A stretch of DNA of 64,000 bases from NCBI GenBank assembly GCA_029817715.1, contig JARUPY010000495.1:248001-312000 (forward strand), read 5' to 3'. The stretch comes from Melastoma dodecandrum. Lineage: Eukaryota > Streptophyta > Magnoliopsida > Myrtales > Melastomataceae. This document shows, piece by piece, positions 21,584-34,191 of the stretch. Made by a program: the position numbers and the translations under genes. Numbering within the stretch: position 1 is the stretch's first letter; every line of letters starts with the position of its first letter. The notes under the pieces are model-generated. The model was given only the letters and a program-made list of their open reading frames with translations, searched no databases and had not been told where the DNA came from.

Positions 21584-21924
21584 TCATTGCTCCCTTAGGT
21601 TGATCTCATTCCCATCGAGCTTAAGGAGATCCAAAGTGCTTTTCCCATCAAGTTTGAGACTGGTCATGTGTCGAATATAATCGACGTGGCTCATGGTCTT
21701 GTAACGGATGCAGTCCTTTTTCACAAGCTGCCATCGCTGAGCTTGCTCATGTCGTTGACTGGGATTTGCAGAGCAACGGTGGATGGCCATAACTGGCCTA
21801 GTTCGTCTGGCTGGCGTAGATAACGTGGCGGGATCTCGGTCGGGCACTCTGCAGCTAGAGCCTGAACGTTTGCTACTGGAAGGGATCCACTCAACTGGAG
21901 CTCATTTTCTGATCCCATCTCCAT
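21584..21924 (-). pseudogene. 2-oxoglutarate dioxygenase (SRG1-like) exon-1 relic, second copy
   Basis: The - strand start at 21924 (MEMGSENELQLSGSLPVANV) is a normal SRG1-like N-terminus. It continues with AECPTEIPPRYLRQPDELGQ and IPVNDMSKLSDGSL. This is nearly the same as the relic at 2796-2999, including the PDEL and WPST stretch. After DGSL the family sequence stops. An unrelated frame (21584 to about 21730) follows, with two LKLDG repeats. The expected KDWGFFQ block and all catalytic residues are absent. Both relics descend from one dioxygenase gene not present in this window. Confidence 0.65.
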
Positions 21925-24386
21925 TTTTTCACAAAAAAAAGCTATTCAGTTTTTTGTAATGATCGACCTTGTCATAAAAACAAGCTGTTCATTTTACTAC
22001 CACTCGGAACTCTCACTCTCTCTCTCTCCATATCTTCTAATTCTCGATACAAATGGGGACCAAATCCCCTATTTATAGTGGGGAGCCGGACCCACGTAAG
22101 AGGATAAATATGGCCACGTAGCTCTTTCTTTGGCCTTTTACTTTACCTACTTCTTTCCTAAAATCACATCCACAATATTTTCTAGAGAAAGGTGGAACAC
22201 CTGATAATGATGAGTGGGTCTTTTAGCATATGATGACTGTGTACCATAGATTTCGCACCCGAAACCTTTTTAAGCGAATTCAAACTTCTTACCACTTAGA
22301 GTAACCTTATGTTGGTCCCTTTTACTCCATTGTCTCGGGCTCTTTTCCTCTTCTCACTTTGGTCAGTTATGTTGATTCCATTGTTGCAATATGCGCCAAC
22401 ATTTAGTCCAACATTACTTATATTTGTGGGTCCATTACATGACAAGAAGCTAATGGCAAAATATATGTAAAGCAGTACCAAGATATGTACTCAATGCAGA
22501 GCGGCGATATTCTTCGTTTCCACTTGTTGATATTAAAAGCGGAATACTAATGTGAACACAAAATTCTGTTGTCTTAATATAACACTGAAAATGATGTACA
22601 AATTGTCATATTAAAATACAAGCGGATTCATATACTCGATTCATATCATCCATATACTTCTTTTCCACTGTTAATATTAAAAGCAAAATACTGCATATTA
22701 CTTAATCGAAGCCCCACACTTCTTTGCCTCCGGCACTCCACTTCTCCATTGTTATTTGTGTCGTTTCCGAAACGTCGCGACGGGCGGGCTACTCCACGAA
22801 CTCCTTCGAGAAATTGTCAAAAAAAAGAAGAAAATCCACAATTATGACAAAAGTTACTGTGATGGGTCTAATGTTCTCGATCATGATAAATTATGACCGC
22901 TTTTTTATGCATGAAGCGCAAAAATAAAAAAGAAAATCTAACCGACAAATCATACATAATATGTCGTGTAGAAATACTTTGAGCTTTTAAGTATTGTATT
23001 CCGGAGTCATAGGACATCACAAAATTGATGTAATACATTGCCGCCTCATGCAGCTGAGAGGGAAAGTAGATTTCTCATTTTATTTTATTAGAAAAAATGG
23101 TTCATACTGTTTAGCAACAAGAATTCTGGGTAACAGATCTCAGTGCTATCTGTGGATCGGCGGTTCAGAATTCGGGCCCAAAGCACGCAGGCTTTCGAGG
23201 AAAGTAGTTGTGGAAACACACCGAAAGATTGGCCTACGGACGAAACAGCTACCAAGTGATGGAGGCTGCCAGACGACATGGGTTATCAGACGACGCAAGA
23301 GGATCAAACGACAGTCAGTTGGGTGAACGAGTAAACTTTGCAGCTAAAGCTAGGGGGCAATATGGTCGATCAACATCTGTCATGGAAAGATTTGGACGAT
23401 CTCAAGACATGAAATGACATAGTTGCCAAAATCACCCGAATGGAACAGAGATATTCCATGACTGGCAACATGGCTACTAGACATATGTACAATATTTTAT
23501 TTTCATATTCACGTAGTACTAGCATGTAGGGTCTTTACTTTGGCATTACAAACAACATGTTTACATATGGACAAATATAGCCTTTTATTTTTCAGCATTC
23601 AAGCATCTTGTTTCCACCGAAGGTGGCATTCATAAGTGCTCTTGCTTAAGGTGTCGTTCCTTTGTCTCCTTTCTTTCAAACAGCGATCACACACATTCAA
23701 CGAACCTCCAACTACCATTTGCTAGTAGTGTCAGATATTTCCGACATGCTCGAGTCTAGCTTGTTCAGCAATTACTTCCGAAGCGAACACGTACGAAAGA
23801 AGAGTCGACTACATTTATCTTATTACAATCGAACGCGAAAAATGAAAAGAGTTCAAATAAAATTATCAGTAAACTAGAAATGCAATAGTTATAATTCAAA
23901 TGAAATTTTAGTTTCTATCTTTGTTTTCAATTAAAAAGATAAAAATATAAATAATTTTTAAAAGACACAAATTTATATAACTTATAAATAGGTCAAACGT
24001 ACTCTCCTTGATGTGATTAGAAAAGATAATAAAGATAATTAGATTGTAACCAAATTAAAATTCTACCATTCGAATTGGAAATCTAACCCCAGTTCCAATT
24101 AATAATACCATCTAACAAACGGCATTATGGATCCAAAAACAAATGCTTGTACTAGGAGTTTGCTCTTAAGGATGAGGCATAGGTTTACATTTCTTCTTAT
24201 GGCCATTCCGTAAATACTTACTTCGCATCTCCGGGCCTTTCTTCGATAGCTTGTTTTGGCTTTTTGATTCTTCACCTATTGCTTTCTTATTGAGTCCCAG
24301 TATGCTGCACATACCTTGTGGCACTTGTATCACGGAAAGTTGGTGCAAATATCAGCTTTTATAATCATTCAAGCATTCGGATTACT
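21925..24386. other. Intergenic, possible unidentified gene fragment near 22990-23420
   Basis: Mostly AT-rich. Around 23080-23420 the composition is more coding-like, and two overlapping + frames (for instance one ending GRSTSVMERFGRSQDMK) look like a broken exon. I cannot name the family. Nothing else is recognised. Confidence 0.3.
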
Positions 24387-24391
24387 CTATG

Positions 24392-25350
24392 TGTTGACAC
24401 ATGAATTTTTGGGCCTCGTCCTCAATGGGCCGAAAAGGTAAGACTCCGTGTGAACCCCATTTGAGGACCAATATTAGCGTTACCCGAGGTTTCTGTGTAA
24501 GCACTACTTGAGAAGTGCCTCCTGAGCAAGGGCTTGAAATTAACGACTCTCGAGAAGCATTTCTTGAGTATGTCATAGACCAATCCCATACAGCTCGAGA
24601 CTTTAATAGCATCTCACGACCCGAGAGACTATATTGTCTCAACGAGTTTCACATCAAACCTCGTCTGGTTACGTCAAGAAACTAGGACACGTGGCAAATC
24701 CAGAAGGATCGGTTAGAGCACGATCTGCATGGCTCCTACAAAATAGGAATTACATCGTGCGCATGATCAGGAAGATCACACACTAGCTGAATAATCGCAA
24801 CTGCAAAATTCTGAAAGATATAAAAGGGATCAAAAGTTCAACAACAAAAACACACAATACAATTCAAACACAGAACTCTTTATACTCTTTTTTCAAGGGT
24901 CCTGAAAAGTATCCGGAACCAGCGTCCGGAAACCACCTTCCATTCTCACTATATCCGACCGTCGATCCACCAAGGTAGATTCCACTAAAGGAATCTGCCG
25001 TAGCCGCTGACCGCCGTGAAGTGCTGCGTGACCGTCCCCAAGTCCTTTGTTGTTTTTTTCCGCTTGCGTCATGTCAGTAAATATTGACATGTAATTCAAT
25101 ACTGTTTGATTTAATTTCAGTATTGTATTTTCCTTTTAACTTGCATTCATAACCTATAATACAGTATTGTTTGATTAAATTCCAGTATCGTACTTGACCA
25201 TATTCATTCACCTTACGACGATCACGTAAACACTGTAAATTCAATACTGTTCGATTAAATTCTAATATTGTATTTACTTGTATTCGTTTACTGTATAGCG
25301 ACCACGTGAATAATTGTAAAATTCGACATGTGTTGCGAGAAACACCAACA
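24392..25350 (+). mobile_element. Solo LTR, family A copy 2
   Basis: Starts TGTTGACACATG and ends ACACCAACA. It is flanked by the exact target duplication CTATG (24387-24391 and 25351-25355). It aligns with 918-1807, including the TATA-like GATATAAAAGGG near 24827. No internal region is attached, so it is a solo LTR. Confidence 0.88.
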
Positions 25351-27657
25351 CTATGTTAAGCTAGATCTATGGGAGACGGGCGTATGCAAATCCTTTGTTA
25401 AATATATATTGCACGAAAATATAGAAGGGCTGGATCAGTCTCCTATACACTTTGGTCATGTATAACAATCGTCGTGTTCGTGAGGTGGACGAGTAGATGT
25501 TTCCGAAGATTGTTCATTCTCCCCAAAATGTCATAGTCAATTTCTATATTGTGAGTCTATTTCCAACCCAAGTAAAGTAAGAAAGATCCTAATCGCTGTT
25601 ATTCGACTTAAACCATTACTTTAAAAAGAAGTGATAATTTTGTTAAAGCTTTTCAAAAGTAAAAACGAATATATTTTCGACACAGTTGCCTTCGTTGGAT
25701 ATGTGCACATGCGGACCTTGTCTTATCCTTCTCGCTTCTTCCTTCTTTAGGCTTCAATTCCTTAGTGTTTCCTTCCTGCGAAGGTCCTACATAGGTGAGA
25801 TAATGAAACGAACTACAAAATTTTTCAAATTTAATTAGAAAGTTCGACCGTAATTGAATGATCAAAACAGCGGATACGACAAATTTAGGGTCTTCCCCGC
25901 GTTGTCCTTCTTTGACCAGTCCGATAAGCTTTGCCACGTGTATCCTTTTTCCCGTATCTCTACAACACTAAAATAAATTCTCCATCTGGGGTCAGCAATG
26001 ATTCGTTGAGTACGCCTTAGCCATGCACAAGCGGAAACAATGAAGCATCTATGTAACCCTAACGTACATCTTTTAGAAATCATTATGCATACGCATACTC
26101 AGAAAATACAGGAAAACAAACAATTAATCTTATCATCCGCACTGCACTTATCATCATGATAAAGCATAGATTAAACAGTGACCATTCAACTGTAAGAAAT
26201 CACCGTAACAATAGCGACTCCCTCAAACTCTCTTTCCATCAATACCATCACTTCGATCGGTGTCAGGACCACCGAAGTGCGTCCTACCCACTCTTTCGGG
26301 AGCGCTCGGGTAACGGCAACAGGCACGACCGCTAGTGGTCGTCGCCTCCCCGTCCTCCTCCGACATCTCAGTCAGGTAACACATCCAAACAGAGATCGAT
26401 TCCCTCTCAAAATCAATTCGATCTAGTCCAGCGAATTCGATATAAAACAGATGATTGAAGTTTGATTCTCACTGGATCACGTATATAGCTACCATGATGA
26501 GAAACCATGCGTCCACGTAGCCGTACAGCTCACAAGCAATCCGGCGTGGCCGATCCCGACCGGAAACGACGATCAGCTTCTTTACGACTCGATGGATGCT
26601 CGGTACTCTCCGAACCCCAACCACCATCAACGGGAGTTGGACGTGGCTGGTCCAATCCAAAGAATCGAGTCATCCTCTCATCGAATCAGCCGACGCAACC
26701 GTATCACAATCCCCAGCCACTGCCCCCTCATTTCTGAAGTGGACGCAACACAATCCTCACGCGCATACTGGACAGACTTCGCATTCAGCAAATCAACACT
26801 AGCTCACAGCCATCACAACTCACATTGCTAGCAAAATTCGCAGAATTCATCGACAGAGGTTCACGTTCAGCACGGCAGATTCATAAGGCTGCACTGCAGA
26901 ACTTTGTCCTCGCCAAACTTAATCCGATCCGTACAAAGTCTCCAGCATGACACTCCGCACGACATCAACTCGCCACGGGGCCTTATGACCCTGGCAGCTC
27001 ATCTGTGCCGGCCAATCGCCCGCACTATTTCCGTAACACAGAATGAACGTGTGTACTGAACCAGGGGCAAGCTCACGCCAGTTCCCCCGGCTGTTCCGTC
27101 TCTCCCTCCTATCGTCTCACCGAGACGGGTAGTGCACAGAACCAGGGTAAGCATACGCTCTGCCCCGACTGTGTCTGCCTCTCCCTCTTTCCGTTCCGCC
27201 GAAGCGGATCGTATGCAGAACCAGGGACAAGCATACGCTCTTTCCCCGGCTGTGTTCGGCTCGTCTCACCCATCCTTCCCCCGGTAGACTCACACAATAA
27301 CCCACGACACCAAACTTACACATTCAGCGCAACAGAGCACAAGAGAACAGGGGAACGGGGAGGACGTACCTGGACCATCAAACCCTCACGCGTCACCACC
27401 GTCCCCGAGTCTACACAACCCACGGCCGATCAGCGAGCTCCAGCTCGCCCCCGAGTCCTTCTTACTCGCGATCCCCGGAATCTGTTGCTCTCCCTTTTGT
27501 TTTGGATGAGGGTCGGGATCTTCTTCTCCTTTAACCCTCAAAGGAAGAACACCCGACTGGGAAAAAGGAGAACGATCCCCCCCTTCCCTCACCTTCTTTC
27601 TTTTAGTTTTCTTTTTTTTTTTTTACTTTTGTCTTGTTTCCTAATTTATGTTATTAC

Positions 27658-28428
27658 GAGAAGCGGCTAACGGTACGTGCACGTAATCGTTACGTAGTTT
27701 ACTAATTAATACTAACGGAAAGTAGTAAATTTTACTAAAAGTTTACCGTTACTAATTAATACTAAAAAAGTCAACAAATATTTAGTAAAAAATATAGTAA
27801 AATTTACTACTTTTCGGTTAACTTTTAGTAAAGTCAACGCAAACTTAGTAAAAAAGTATGGAAATTTTACTGCTTTTTCACTATTCATTCCAGTTCAAGT
27901 TTACTACTTTTGCGCTGACTTTACTAAAACATTTCCGTTAGTAACGTCAACGCAGAATTAGTAAAAAAAGGAATAAAATTTACTCCTTTTTTTACAAATT
28001 TTGCGTTGACTTTACTATTTTTTTCCGTATTTTAGTAAAGTCAAACCAGTTTTTGTAAAAAAAGGAGTAAAATTTACTACCTTTTTTACTACTTCTGCGT
28101 TGACGTTACTAACGGAAATGTTTTAGTAAAGTCAGCGCAAGTTTAGTAAAAAACGTAGTAAATTTTTCTACTTTTTACTGTACGAATTATGCCTTTAATG
28201 AGTAACTGTTTACTAATTCTGGCGTTTTTTTTAGTAAAAAACTCTTCCTCTTAGTAAATTTTACTAATTTCGAGTTGTTTTTACTAAAAAAAGTAGTAAA
28301 CTGTTACTAAAAAATGAAGGCGTTTACTAACAAATTTACTACTTTGAACAGTGTTTCCGAACCTAACACCGAACCTATTTATGTTGTGAAAGTACCTCTC
28401 TACCCTGGTTACGACACTTATTACTAAT
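27658..28428 (+). repeat. Left TIR of the MULE
   Basis: About 770 bp, the reverse complement of 34192-34960. It is built from repeated TTAGTAAA/TTTACTAA and at least seven copies of TAGTAAAGTCAACGC, placed alternately in both orientations at roughly 30-80 bp spacing. The TIR can therefore fold on itself as well as pair with its partner. Confidence 0.9.
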
Positions 28429-29058
28429 TTACTAAACAAATTACTAATTTTGTTTGCATTTAGTTCAACTGCGTAAATATTACTAACTTAATTACTAATA
28501 ATGAGGTCTAGTGTCGTAAAATTTACTAACTTTTTAACACACATATCCGCATTTAAGGTAATATTGGTGAAGCGTTTGTCATTGGATTTGGGTTTCCTGG
28601 CTGCACGTCGCCCCCGAGTTCCTGCTGCAGGTCGGCTTCATCCCAGATCTTTGGCTGGCCGTCGTCTTCAACCCACACACATTCTGTAGGTCATCCTCCG
28701 AGATCTTCGGCTGGAGGGCATCGTCCCAGGTCTTCGGCATCATCCTTCCTCTTCGGCCGCAAGTGGAGTTTCCCAGGTCTTCTTCGGCTGCAGCTGGTCC
28801 GACAGGGGAGTGTAGTTCGGCTGCAGGCGGAGTGACGGGTTCATCTTGTTCGGATTGTGGTGGATTTCGGGTTTGCGTCGTCGTTGGCGTGACGTCATGG
28901 AAAGTGTATTGAACGCGGAAAAGTCAAGATTCGGTGAAGAACATGATGTTGATCCTGCAATTATTATTCTGTTATCCCTAATCTATTCATAACCTTTCAT
29001 CATTAATGTGAATGTAGGTGAACAGGATGTTCAGCACTTCTTCAATATACTCACTTAT
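28429..29058 (+). promoter_or_regulatory. Leader/promoter region of the MULE transposase
   Basis: 28560-28880 is GC-rich and holds repeated TCTTCGGCTG-type units (for instance at about 28709, 28732, 28770 and 28817). It may include a 5' exon: a possible acceptor (AATGTAG) ends just before 29008. No complete upstream exon can be proven. Confidence 0.4.
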
Positions 29059-31125
29059 ATGAATGAAGAACAGATGTTGAATATGTCATTTGATACGGCC
29101 GAAGAAGTCGAAGAGTTAATTAAAATGTATGCAATGGTTCATGGGTTTTCAGTTCGGAAAAGAGATCGGCAGAAATTAAGAAACGGTGAATGTGTCATGA
29201 GAAAGTGGGTTTGTTCACGGGAAGGCGAGCGTTCCGATGTCCCTGTGTTGACAGCGAGAAGTCGGGTTATAGCATCTGTCAAGAACGGTTGCAACTGTTT
29301 CTTTAAAGCGAGAGTGGCGGTTAATGGGCAGTGGAATTTGGTTGCAGTTAAGTTGGAACACAATCATGACATGGTTAGCGAACGTCTGTCATATTTCTTG
29401 CGAGAAAGGTGGCAAGTAGGTGACGAAGATATGACCTTTGTCCGTCGAATGCTTGACGTTGGGTTTAGACAGTGTGATATTATGCGACTAGTAGTACACG
29501 CATCTGGTGGACACTCACGTGCCAGTTTCCTAATGAAGGACCTCAATAACCGCAAGTTGAAGGAAGAGTCTGCTGGGGTGGCTGGTCGTTGTGATTCAGT
29601 GCTTGCATATCTCCTGTCTAGGAGGAACAGTGAGAGTGGTATGGCGTTCGAATCACATGTGGAAAATAATGATGTGACACGCATATATTGGGCGGACAGT
29701 ACCTCAATCACTGATTACCAAGCATTCGGCGATGTCGTAGCACTAGACTCAACGTTCAAGACAAACAATTATGGAATGCAAATGGTGATCATCGTCGGTG
29801 TCAATCATCACCATCAAACTACCGTGTTTGGGTCTGCCTTGATGACTTATGAAACCATTGCGGACTACACTTGGCTCCTACGTACTCATACACAGATCAT
29901 GGGAGGCAAACATCCGGTAAGCGTGGTCACAGACGCCGACAAAGCAATGATTGCTTCTGTGAGAGAAGTTTGGCCATTGTCAAAGCATAGGTTATGCCTT
30001 TGGCATTTTAGTCGGAATATCAATTGTCGTGTACAGGACCCGGGTATGCGAGCTCGTATTTCGTCATTCATGTACAACAGTAGACCAAGTGAAGAAGTTG
30101 AAGAGGAGTGGGAGTCTTTAATGAGCCATACAGGATTCATAAGCATTAGATGGCTACAACAAATTTATGCATGCCGACATATATGGTGGCAAACATATCT
30201 GCATGATCATTTCTGGGCAGAACTTAGAAGCACTCAACGATGCGAACGAATGCATCGTTACATGAAGGGATATGTCGACAGCAAACATAAACTGCATGAT
30301 TTCGTTAACAATTTCGAGCGCGCAGTTGCTGATCTTCGTCACAAGGAATACGAAGAGGGCTTCAAATCAATGCATAAGGCATTCAGGCCAACTACGATGT
30401 TGCGCCGACTTGAGGAGGATGCAAGTGAATTGTACACCCTGAGTTCTTTTCGTAGAGTTCAGTCCGAAATGAAAAAGGAAGCACGATTTTATGTGGAAGA
30501 TATAGTTGACGGGAATATAGCGAGGGTATACAGTCTTTCGTGTTATGACGGTGAGCATAGATGCGTGCAAGTGTCATCTGGCAAACAAAATGTGCAACTC
30601 AGTTGCAGCTGCTTAAATTTTGAGACATTTGGTTTTCCGTGTGCCCACCTCTTCCATGTTGCGAAAATTGAAGGATTCTTGACCATACCAAAGCATCTGG
30701 TCAGTAAAAGGTGGACAAAGTTAGCTAAAAGTGCAAGTTCTGAAGTTCTATCTTGCCGTGAATACGGTGTCGACATCAATGGTTTACGACAGGGTATCTT
30801 CATGACCGCTTGCCGGCGGATGTGTTTTCTTCCAGCACATCCACTGGGAAGTATTTTTGCAGTGCCTATCCATGACAAATTACAACAATGGATAAACCCA
30901 TTAATACTCATGAAGCTCACTGTCGAGGCATCACGAGTGGGTATGCTGCTATCCATTTATACCTCAGGGATGGAAGACCGTCCACGCTTTCTTGTCCTTG
31001 TTACCGGCATAGGCGGGATAAATGGACAGCGGTTAAATGTATACGGCTTCCGCTCTGCCGTACGACGAGTGGTTTTTCTATTAAAGACAACCGTTGTCGA
31101 TGATCCACTTTCCTGCGAATCATAG
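29059..31125 (+). CDS. MULE transposase (FAR1/MURA-like)
   Basis: This 688-residue protein, counted from the first in-frame ATG at 29059, binds the TIRs and cuts and joins DNA in the nucleus. The frame is open 17 codons further upstream but has no ATG there. Residues below are counted from 29008. The N-terminal FAR1-type zinc-binding domain spans about 30-125 and ends in the LEHNHDMV block. The central MULE transposase domain has the catalytic Asp at about 247 (VALDSTFKTN), a second at about 309 (VVTDADKAM) and the LCLWHFSRNI block. A SWIM zinc finger has the form CxCx9CxH (Cys533, Cys535, Cys545, His547; SCSC...PCAH). No stop or frameshift interrupts it. Its end is 18 bp from the end of the convergent gene. 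Confidence 0.92.
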   Translation: MNEEQMLNMSFDTAEEVEELIKMYAMVHGFSVRKRDRQKLRNGECVMRKWVCSREGERSDVPVLTARSRVIASVKNGCNCFFKARVAVNGQWNLVAVKLEHNHDMVSERLSYFLRERWQVGDEDMTFVRRMLDVGFRQCDIMRLVVHASGGHSRASFLMKDLNNRKLKEESAGVAGRCDSVLAYLLSRRNSESGMAFESHVENNDVTRIYWADSTSITDYQAFGDVVALDSTFKTNNYGMQMVIIVGVNHHHQTTVFGSALMTYETIADYTWLLRTHTQIMGGKHPVSVVTDADKAMIASVREVWPLSKHRLCLWHFSRNINCRVQDPGMRARISSFMYNSRPSEEVEEEWESLMSHTGFISIRWLQQIYACRHIWWQTYLHDHFWAELRSTQRCERMHRYMKGYVDSKHKLHDFVNNFERAVADLRHKEYEEGFKSMHKAFRPTTMLRRLEEDASELYTLSSFRRVQSEMKKEARFYVEDIVDGNIARVYSLSCYDGEHRCVQVSSGKQNVQLSCSCLNFETFGFPCAHLFHVAKIEGFLTIPKHLVSKRWTKLAKSASSEVLSCREYGVDINGLRQGIFMTACRRMCFLPAHPLGSIFAVPIHDKLQQWINPLILMKLTVEASRVGMLLSIYTSGMEDRPRFLVLVTGIGGINGQRLNVYGFRSAVRRVVFLLKTTVVDDPLSCES

Positions 31126-31142
31126 TGTGGAACAGTTTAATA

Positions 31143-33306
31143 TCAGTGATGTTCAACAAACTTCGGAAAAGAAATGTCAATGCACGTCACCTTCAAATGC
31201 ACTTCAACCTCTTCTGCAGTCTTCGTCACCCCTTTCCCCACTTCCAGATCACCATCCATGAGATGCTCAGCATCGTCATCTACTTTAGCCGTGGTCTCCT
31301 CTTCAAATTCTGCAGCACGCTTATCTCCTATAACATCCTTGTCCTTTGCTCTTGCTGTGGGGGTATGGGCGCCTTCCTCATGCACTGCGACTTCAAGCAG
31401 TAAGCTCTCCTTTCCTTTGCTCGATTGCAGCAGCTCCTTCAGACCCTCCTCGGATTTAGTGAGGCTCAACTCAGATTCACTCTCAATGTCACACCTCACA
31501 GCATCCGAAGTACCAAGCATTGCAGATAGTTTATTCAGAGCCCGCACAAGTTGTTTCTCACGCGGGTCGGAATAATCATCGGAACCTTCTGGCAAATTAT
31601 GTTGCATCTGAGGAGGATCATAAGGGACCAGGCTCTTCTCCGACATCATACTGGACCCTACCTCGACTACAGGAATACTGAAGCCCTTGTCCGGCAGACC
31701 GGAGTCCTCTGCTGGAGAAATAGGCTCACACACATTAGCAGCCGGGTTGACATCAGCCGTTCCTTGTGTCACCCTTCCTGAACACCCTCGGCTGCATGAT
31801 CTTCCTCTTCGCCTCCTACCACCTTCTCCTGAGACTTACCACGATCTTCTTGCATAACGGGATGGCCTTGTCGAGGTCTTTCTCTTCTAAGTTCTATGAG
31901 AATAAATCCCAATTTGCGGACGATGTGCTCATTAGTAGCATGGAGTCTCATAACAGAAAGTTCCACATTCTGCTTAGAACATATTGCCGGTAATCAATAA
32001 TTGAAAATCAGATACGTAAACGAAATGATAAACACATACAGACCACACCACGAAATGAAGGTTACCTTTAGACGACGCAGCACCACATCCATCTGCCCAC
32101 CTTGGGTCGCAGGGTCGACTTCTTCCTCGGCGTTACTTTCAACCTCACGGATTCCTGTAAAGGGACTTACTCAGAATATGACCCGACGACATGTCAAAAT
32201 TACACAAGTACACATGCAGTAGACGAGAAAATCGTACAAGTTCAGCAAGATCAGCATTTGCAACTCGGAATATGGCCTGTAGCCGGTCATCGTCCCAATC
32301 CTGGCACAAAGGTGTACTCCTGCTCGCAGTTCTTGACGTGCTCTCGTCCAATGACTTCTTGCAAGCGTAAAACATCTGGTGGATTAAAAACAGTATCATC
32401 AACACAATCACTTGTTGACATTAATAATTGCACCCTAAATACAATGAATAAGCAACACACACGCTAAACCTAAACATTCTCACCAGCAGGAGATGCACAC
32501 AGCCTCCTATATACTTTGCGTGATGACCTTTGAAGGCCCTCTCTTGGCTACATAGAGTACCGACCACATGAATGGCCCAGTCAAGCTTGCAAATGGAGCC
32601 GACGTCGCGTGTCGCGAGCAGGTACTCCTTGTCAATGTCGAACGCCGTCGTGGGGCACAAATAGGATCCTAGTATGAATAATACAACTTCCACTTTCCAT
32701 ACGTCGTCGGCCTGCTCTCTTCTCATCATGCTGCTTTCCACGGACTTAAGAGAAATCTTACCCCTCTTCAAATGCGTTTTCAGCTCCTCATGGACGGTGT
32801 CCATGTGTCCGCTAAACGGGACACCGACTTTCGTAGCCGAAACGCCAAACACCGCCTCCACATCCGAAGAGAGCATTCGATGTTCCACACCGTCGATTAC
32901 CATAACCCTCTTAACGGGGTCGAACAACTTCAGAAGACACTTCAAGGGGTTGTGATGAACTTGCCTACTTGCCAGATGTAGTAGCCCTTCAAACCCTAGG
33001 TCAGAAAGCGCAGCCCTCTTGGCATCGTTAAATGTATTCAGCACAGCTAACAACTTCCGCGGACTACACCTTGTATAAAGATAATCCTGTAACAATATAT
33101 CCGCGAACACCTCAGTAATAGAATCAGGAATACTGCCAACACTCACAACAAATGGTCATCATCATTACCTTGGGTTTTCGAACAGCCTTCGCCTTCTCCT
33201 TTTGAGACGAAACTGGTGTGTTGCCTTCAATTCCACCTTCTCGAGGGTCATAACCCGCTGCCTCATGTGAATATTCTCCAACCAAATCTGCAAAATCTCC
33301 TTCCAT
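31143..33306 (-). CDS. Second MULE gene, convergent, multi-exon (plant transposon DUF1985-like)
   Basis: Read on the - strand, this looks like a spliced gene starting at 33306 (MEGDFADLVGEYSHEA). The donor after KPK is AAG|GTAATG. Exon 2 (about 33110-32475) carries LGFEGLLHLASRQ and SSDVEAVFGVSA, the pattern of the DUF1985-type or mobile-domain proteins often carried by plant MULEs, and ends near GTGAGA. Short exons follow near 32375-32250 and 32160-32070. A Glu-rich, Ser-rich tail (about 31980-31143) includes an overlap of two frames at 31772-31769. No Ulp1 protease catalytic region is seen. Exon limits are estimates, and some joins may be wrong. Its place, tail to tail with the transposase, recalls mudrB next to mudrA in maize MuDR. 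Confidence 0.6.
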
Positions 33307-33666
33307 ATCTGCACTTCCAAAATCTCAGTCACGGTTCACATTGCATCCCAAATGCATATCAAATTAACATCAAACGAAATTAACATCGGACCCCACTCCA
33401 ACTACACGCCCAGAAAACAAAACAAATCCAAAGCATAACACGAAGGAAAGGAAAAGCCAAAGCAGGTCAATACCGAACCAACGCAAACCGAACCAAATCA
33501 AACCAGATTGTGCTTTCACCAAACCCTTCCATAACAAGCAAACCATTCCCAGTCCCAGGTACACGCTTACCGGCACAGACCCAGACTAACAAGAACCCAA
33601 GCATGGGCCATCCTCATTTCGAGTACCCACAAACAACAAATCAGGAAGATGATACGGGAGACGGCC

Positions 33667-34187
33667 AACACCCACACTCAAACAAATGACGACGCCCACC
33701 ACCAACCAAACCCTAAGGACACGCGAAACAGGGTACGCAAAGCGGAAGCGGGGGAACTTCCAGAAGAGCCGATGGCGAAGGTCATCGGCAACACCACAGA
33801 CGGCGGCCGGAAAGGAACGCGCAGCAGGAAGGGACGATCGCTGGGAAGTTACCAATGCTACGAACGGAAAGCCGACTCCAAATAAAACCCAAGCACGACC
33901 CAAATCAGCATGAGGACACAAAAAAAAACAACCCGGGAGGACTAACAACGACAACCAACACCCACAACCAAACAAATCACGACGCCCACCACCGACCCAA
34001 ACCCTAATCACACGCGAAAACACGTACTGTAAAGCGGAAGCGGGGGAACTTGCAGGAAAGCCGATATTAAGTTGATCCGCAACACCACTAACGGCGGCCG
34101 AAAAGGGAAGCGGACCACGGAGGGGACGGCGGCCGGAAAGGAAAGGTCGGTTACTAAGGCTACGAACGAAATGACGACTTCGGTCCT
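33667..34187 (-). repeat. Imperfect tandem duplication of about 290 bp upstream of the second MULE gene
   Basis: Sequence from about 33667 recurs from about 33957: CACCCACA, ACGACGCCCACCACC, AAACCCTAA, AAAGCGGAAGCGGGGGAACTT and GGCGGCCGGAAAGGAA occur in the same order. It lies between the right TIR and the start of the second gene, so it is probably promoter or leader sequence. Long frames here are by-products of GC content. Confidence 0.7.
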
Positions 34188-34191
34188 CCAG

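Noticed and set aside
26507..27670. Several 60-80 codon frames on both strands
   Set aside because: They fall within the GC-rich part of a solo LTR and show no conserved domain.
29008..29058. Transposase start at 29008
   Set aside because: The codon there is GTG; the first ATG is at 29059, unless an upstream exon is spliced on at the AG before 29008.
31174..31575. 133-codon + strand frame
   Set aside because: Mirror of the acidic tail of the convergent MULE gene on the - strand.
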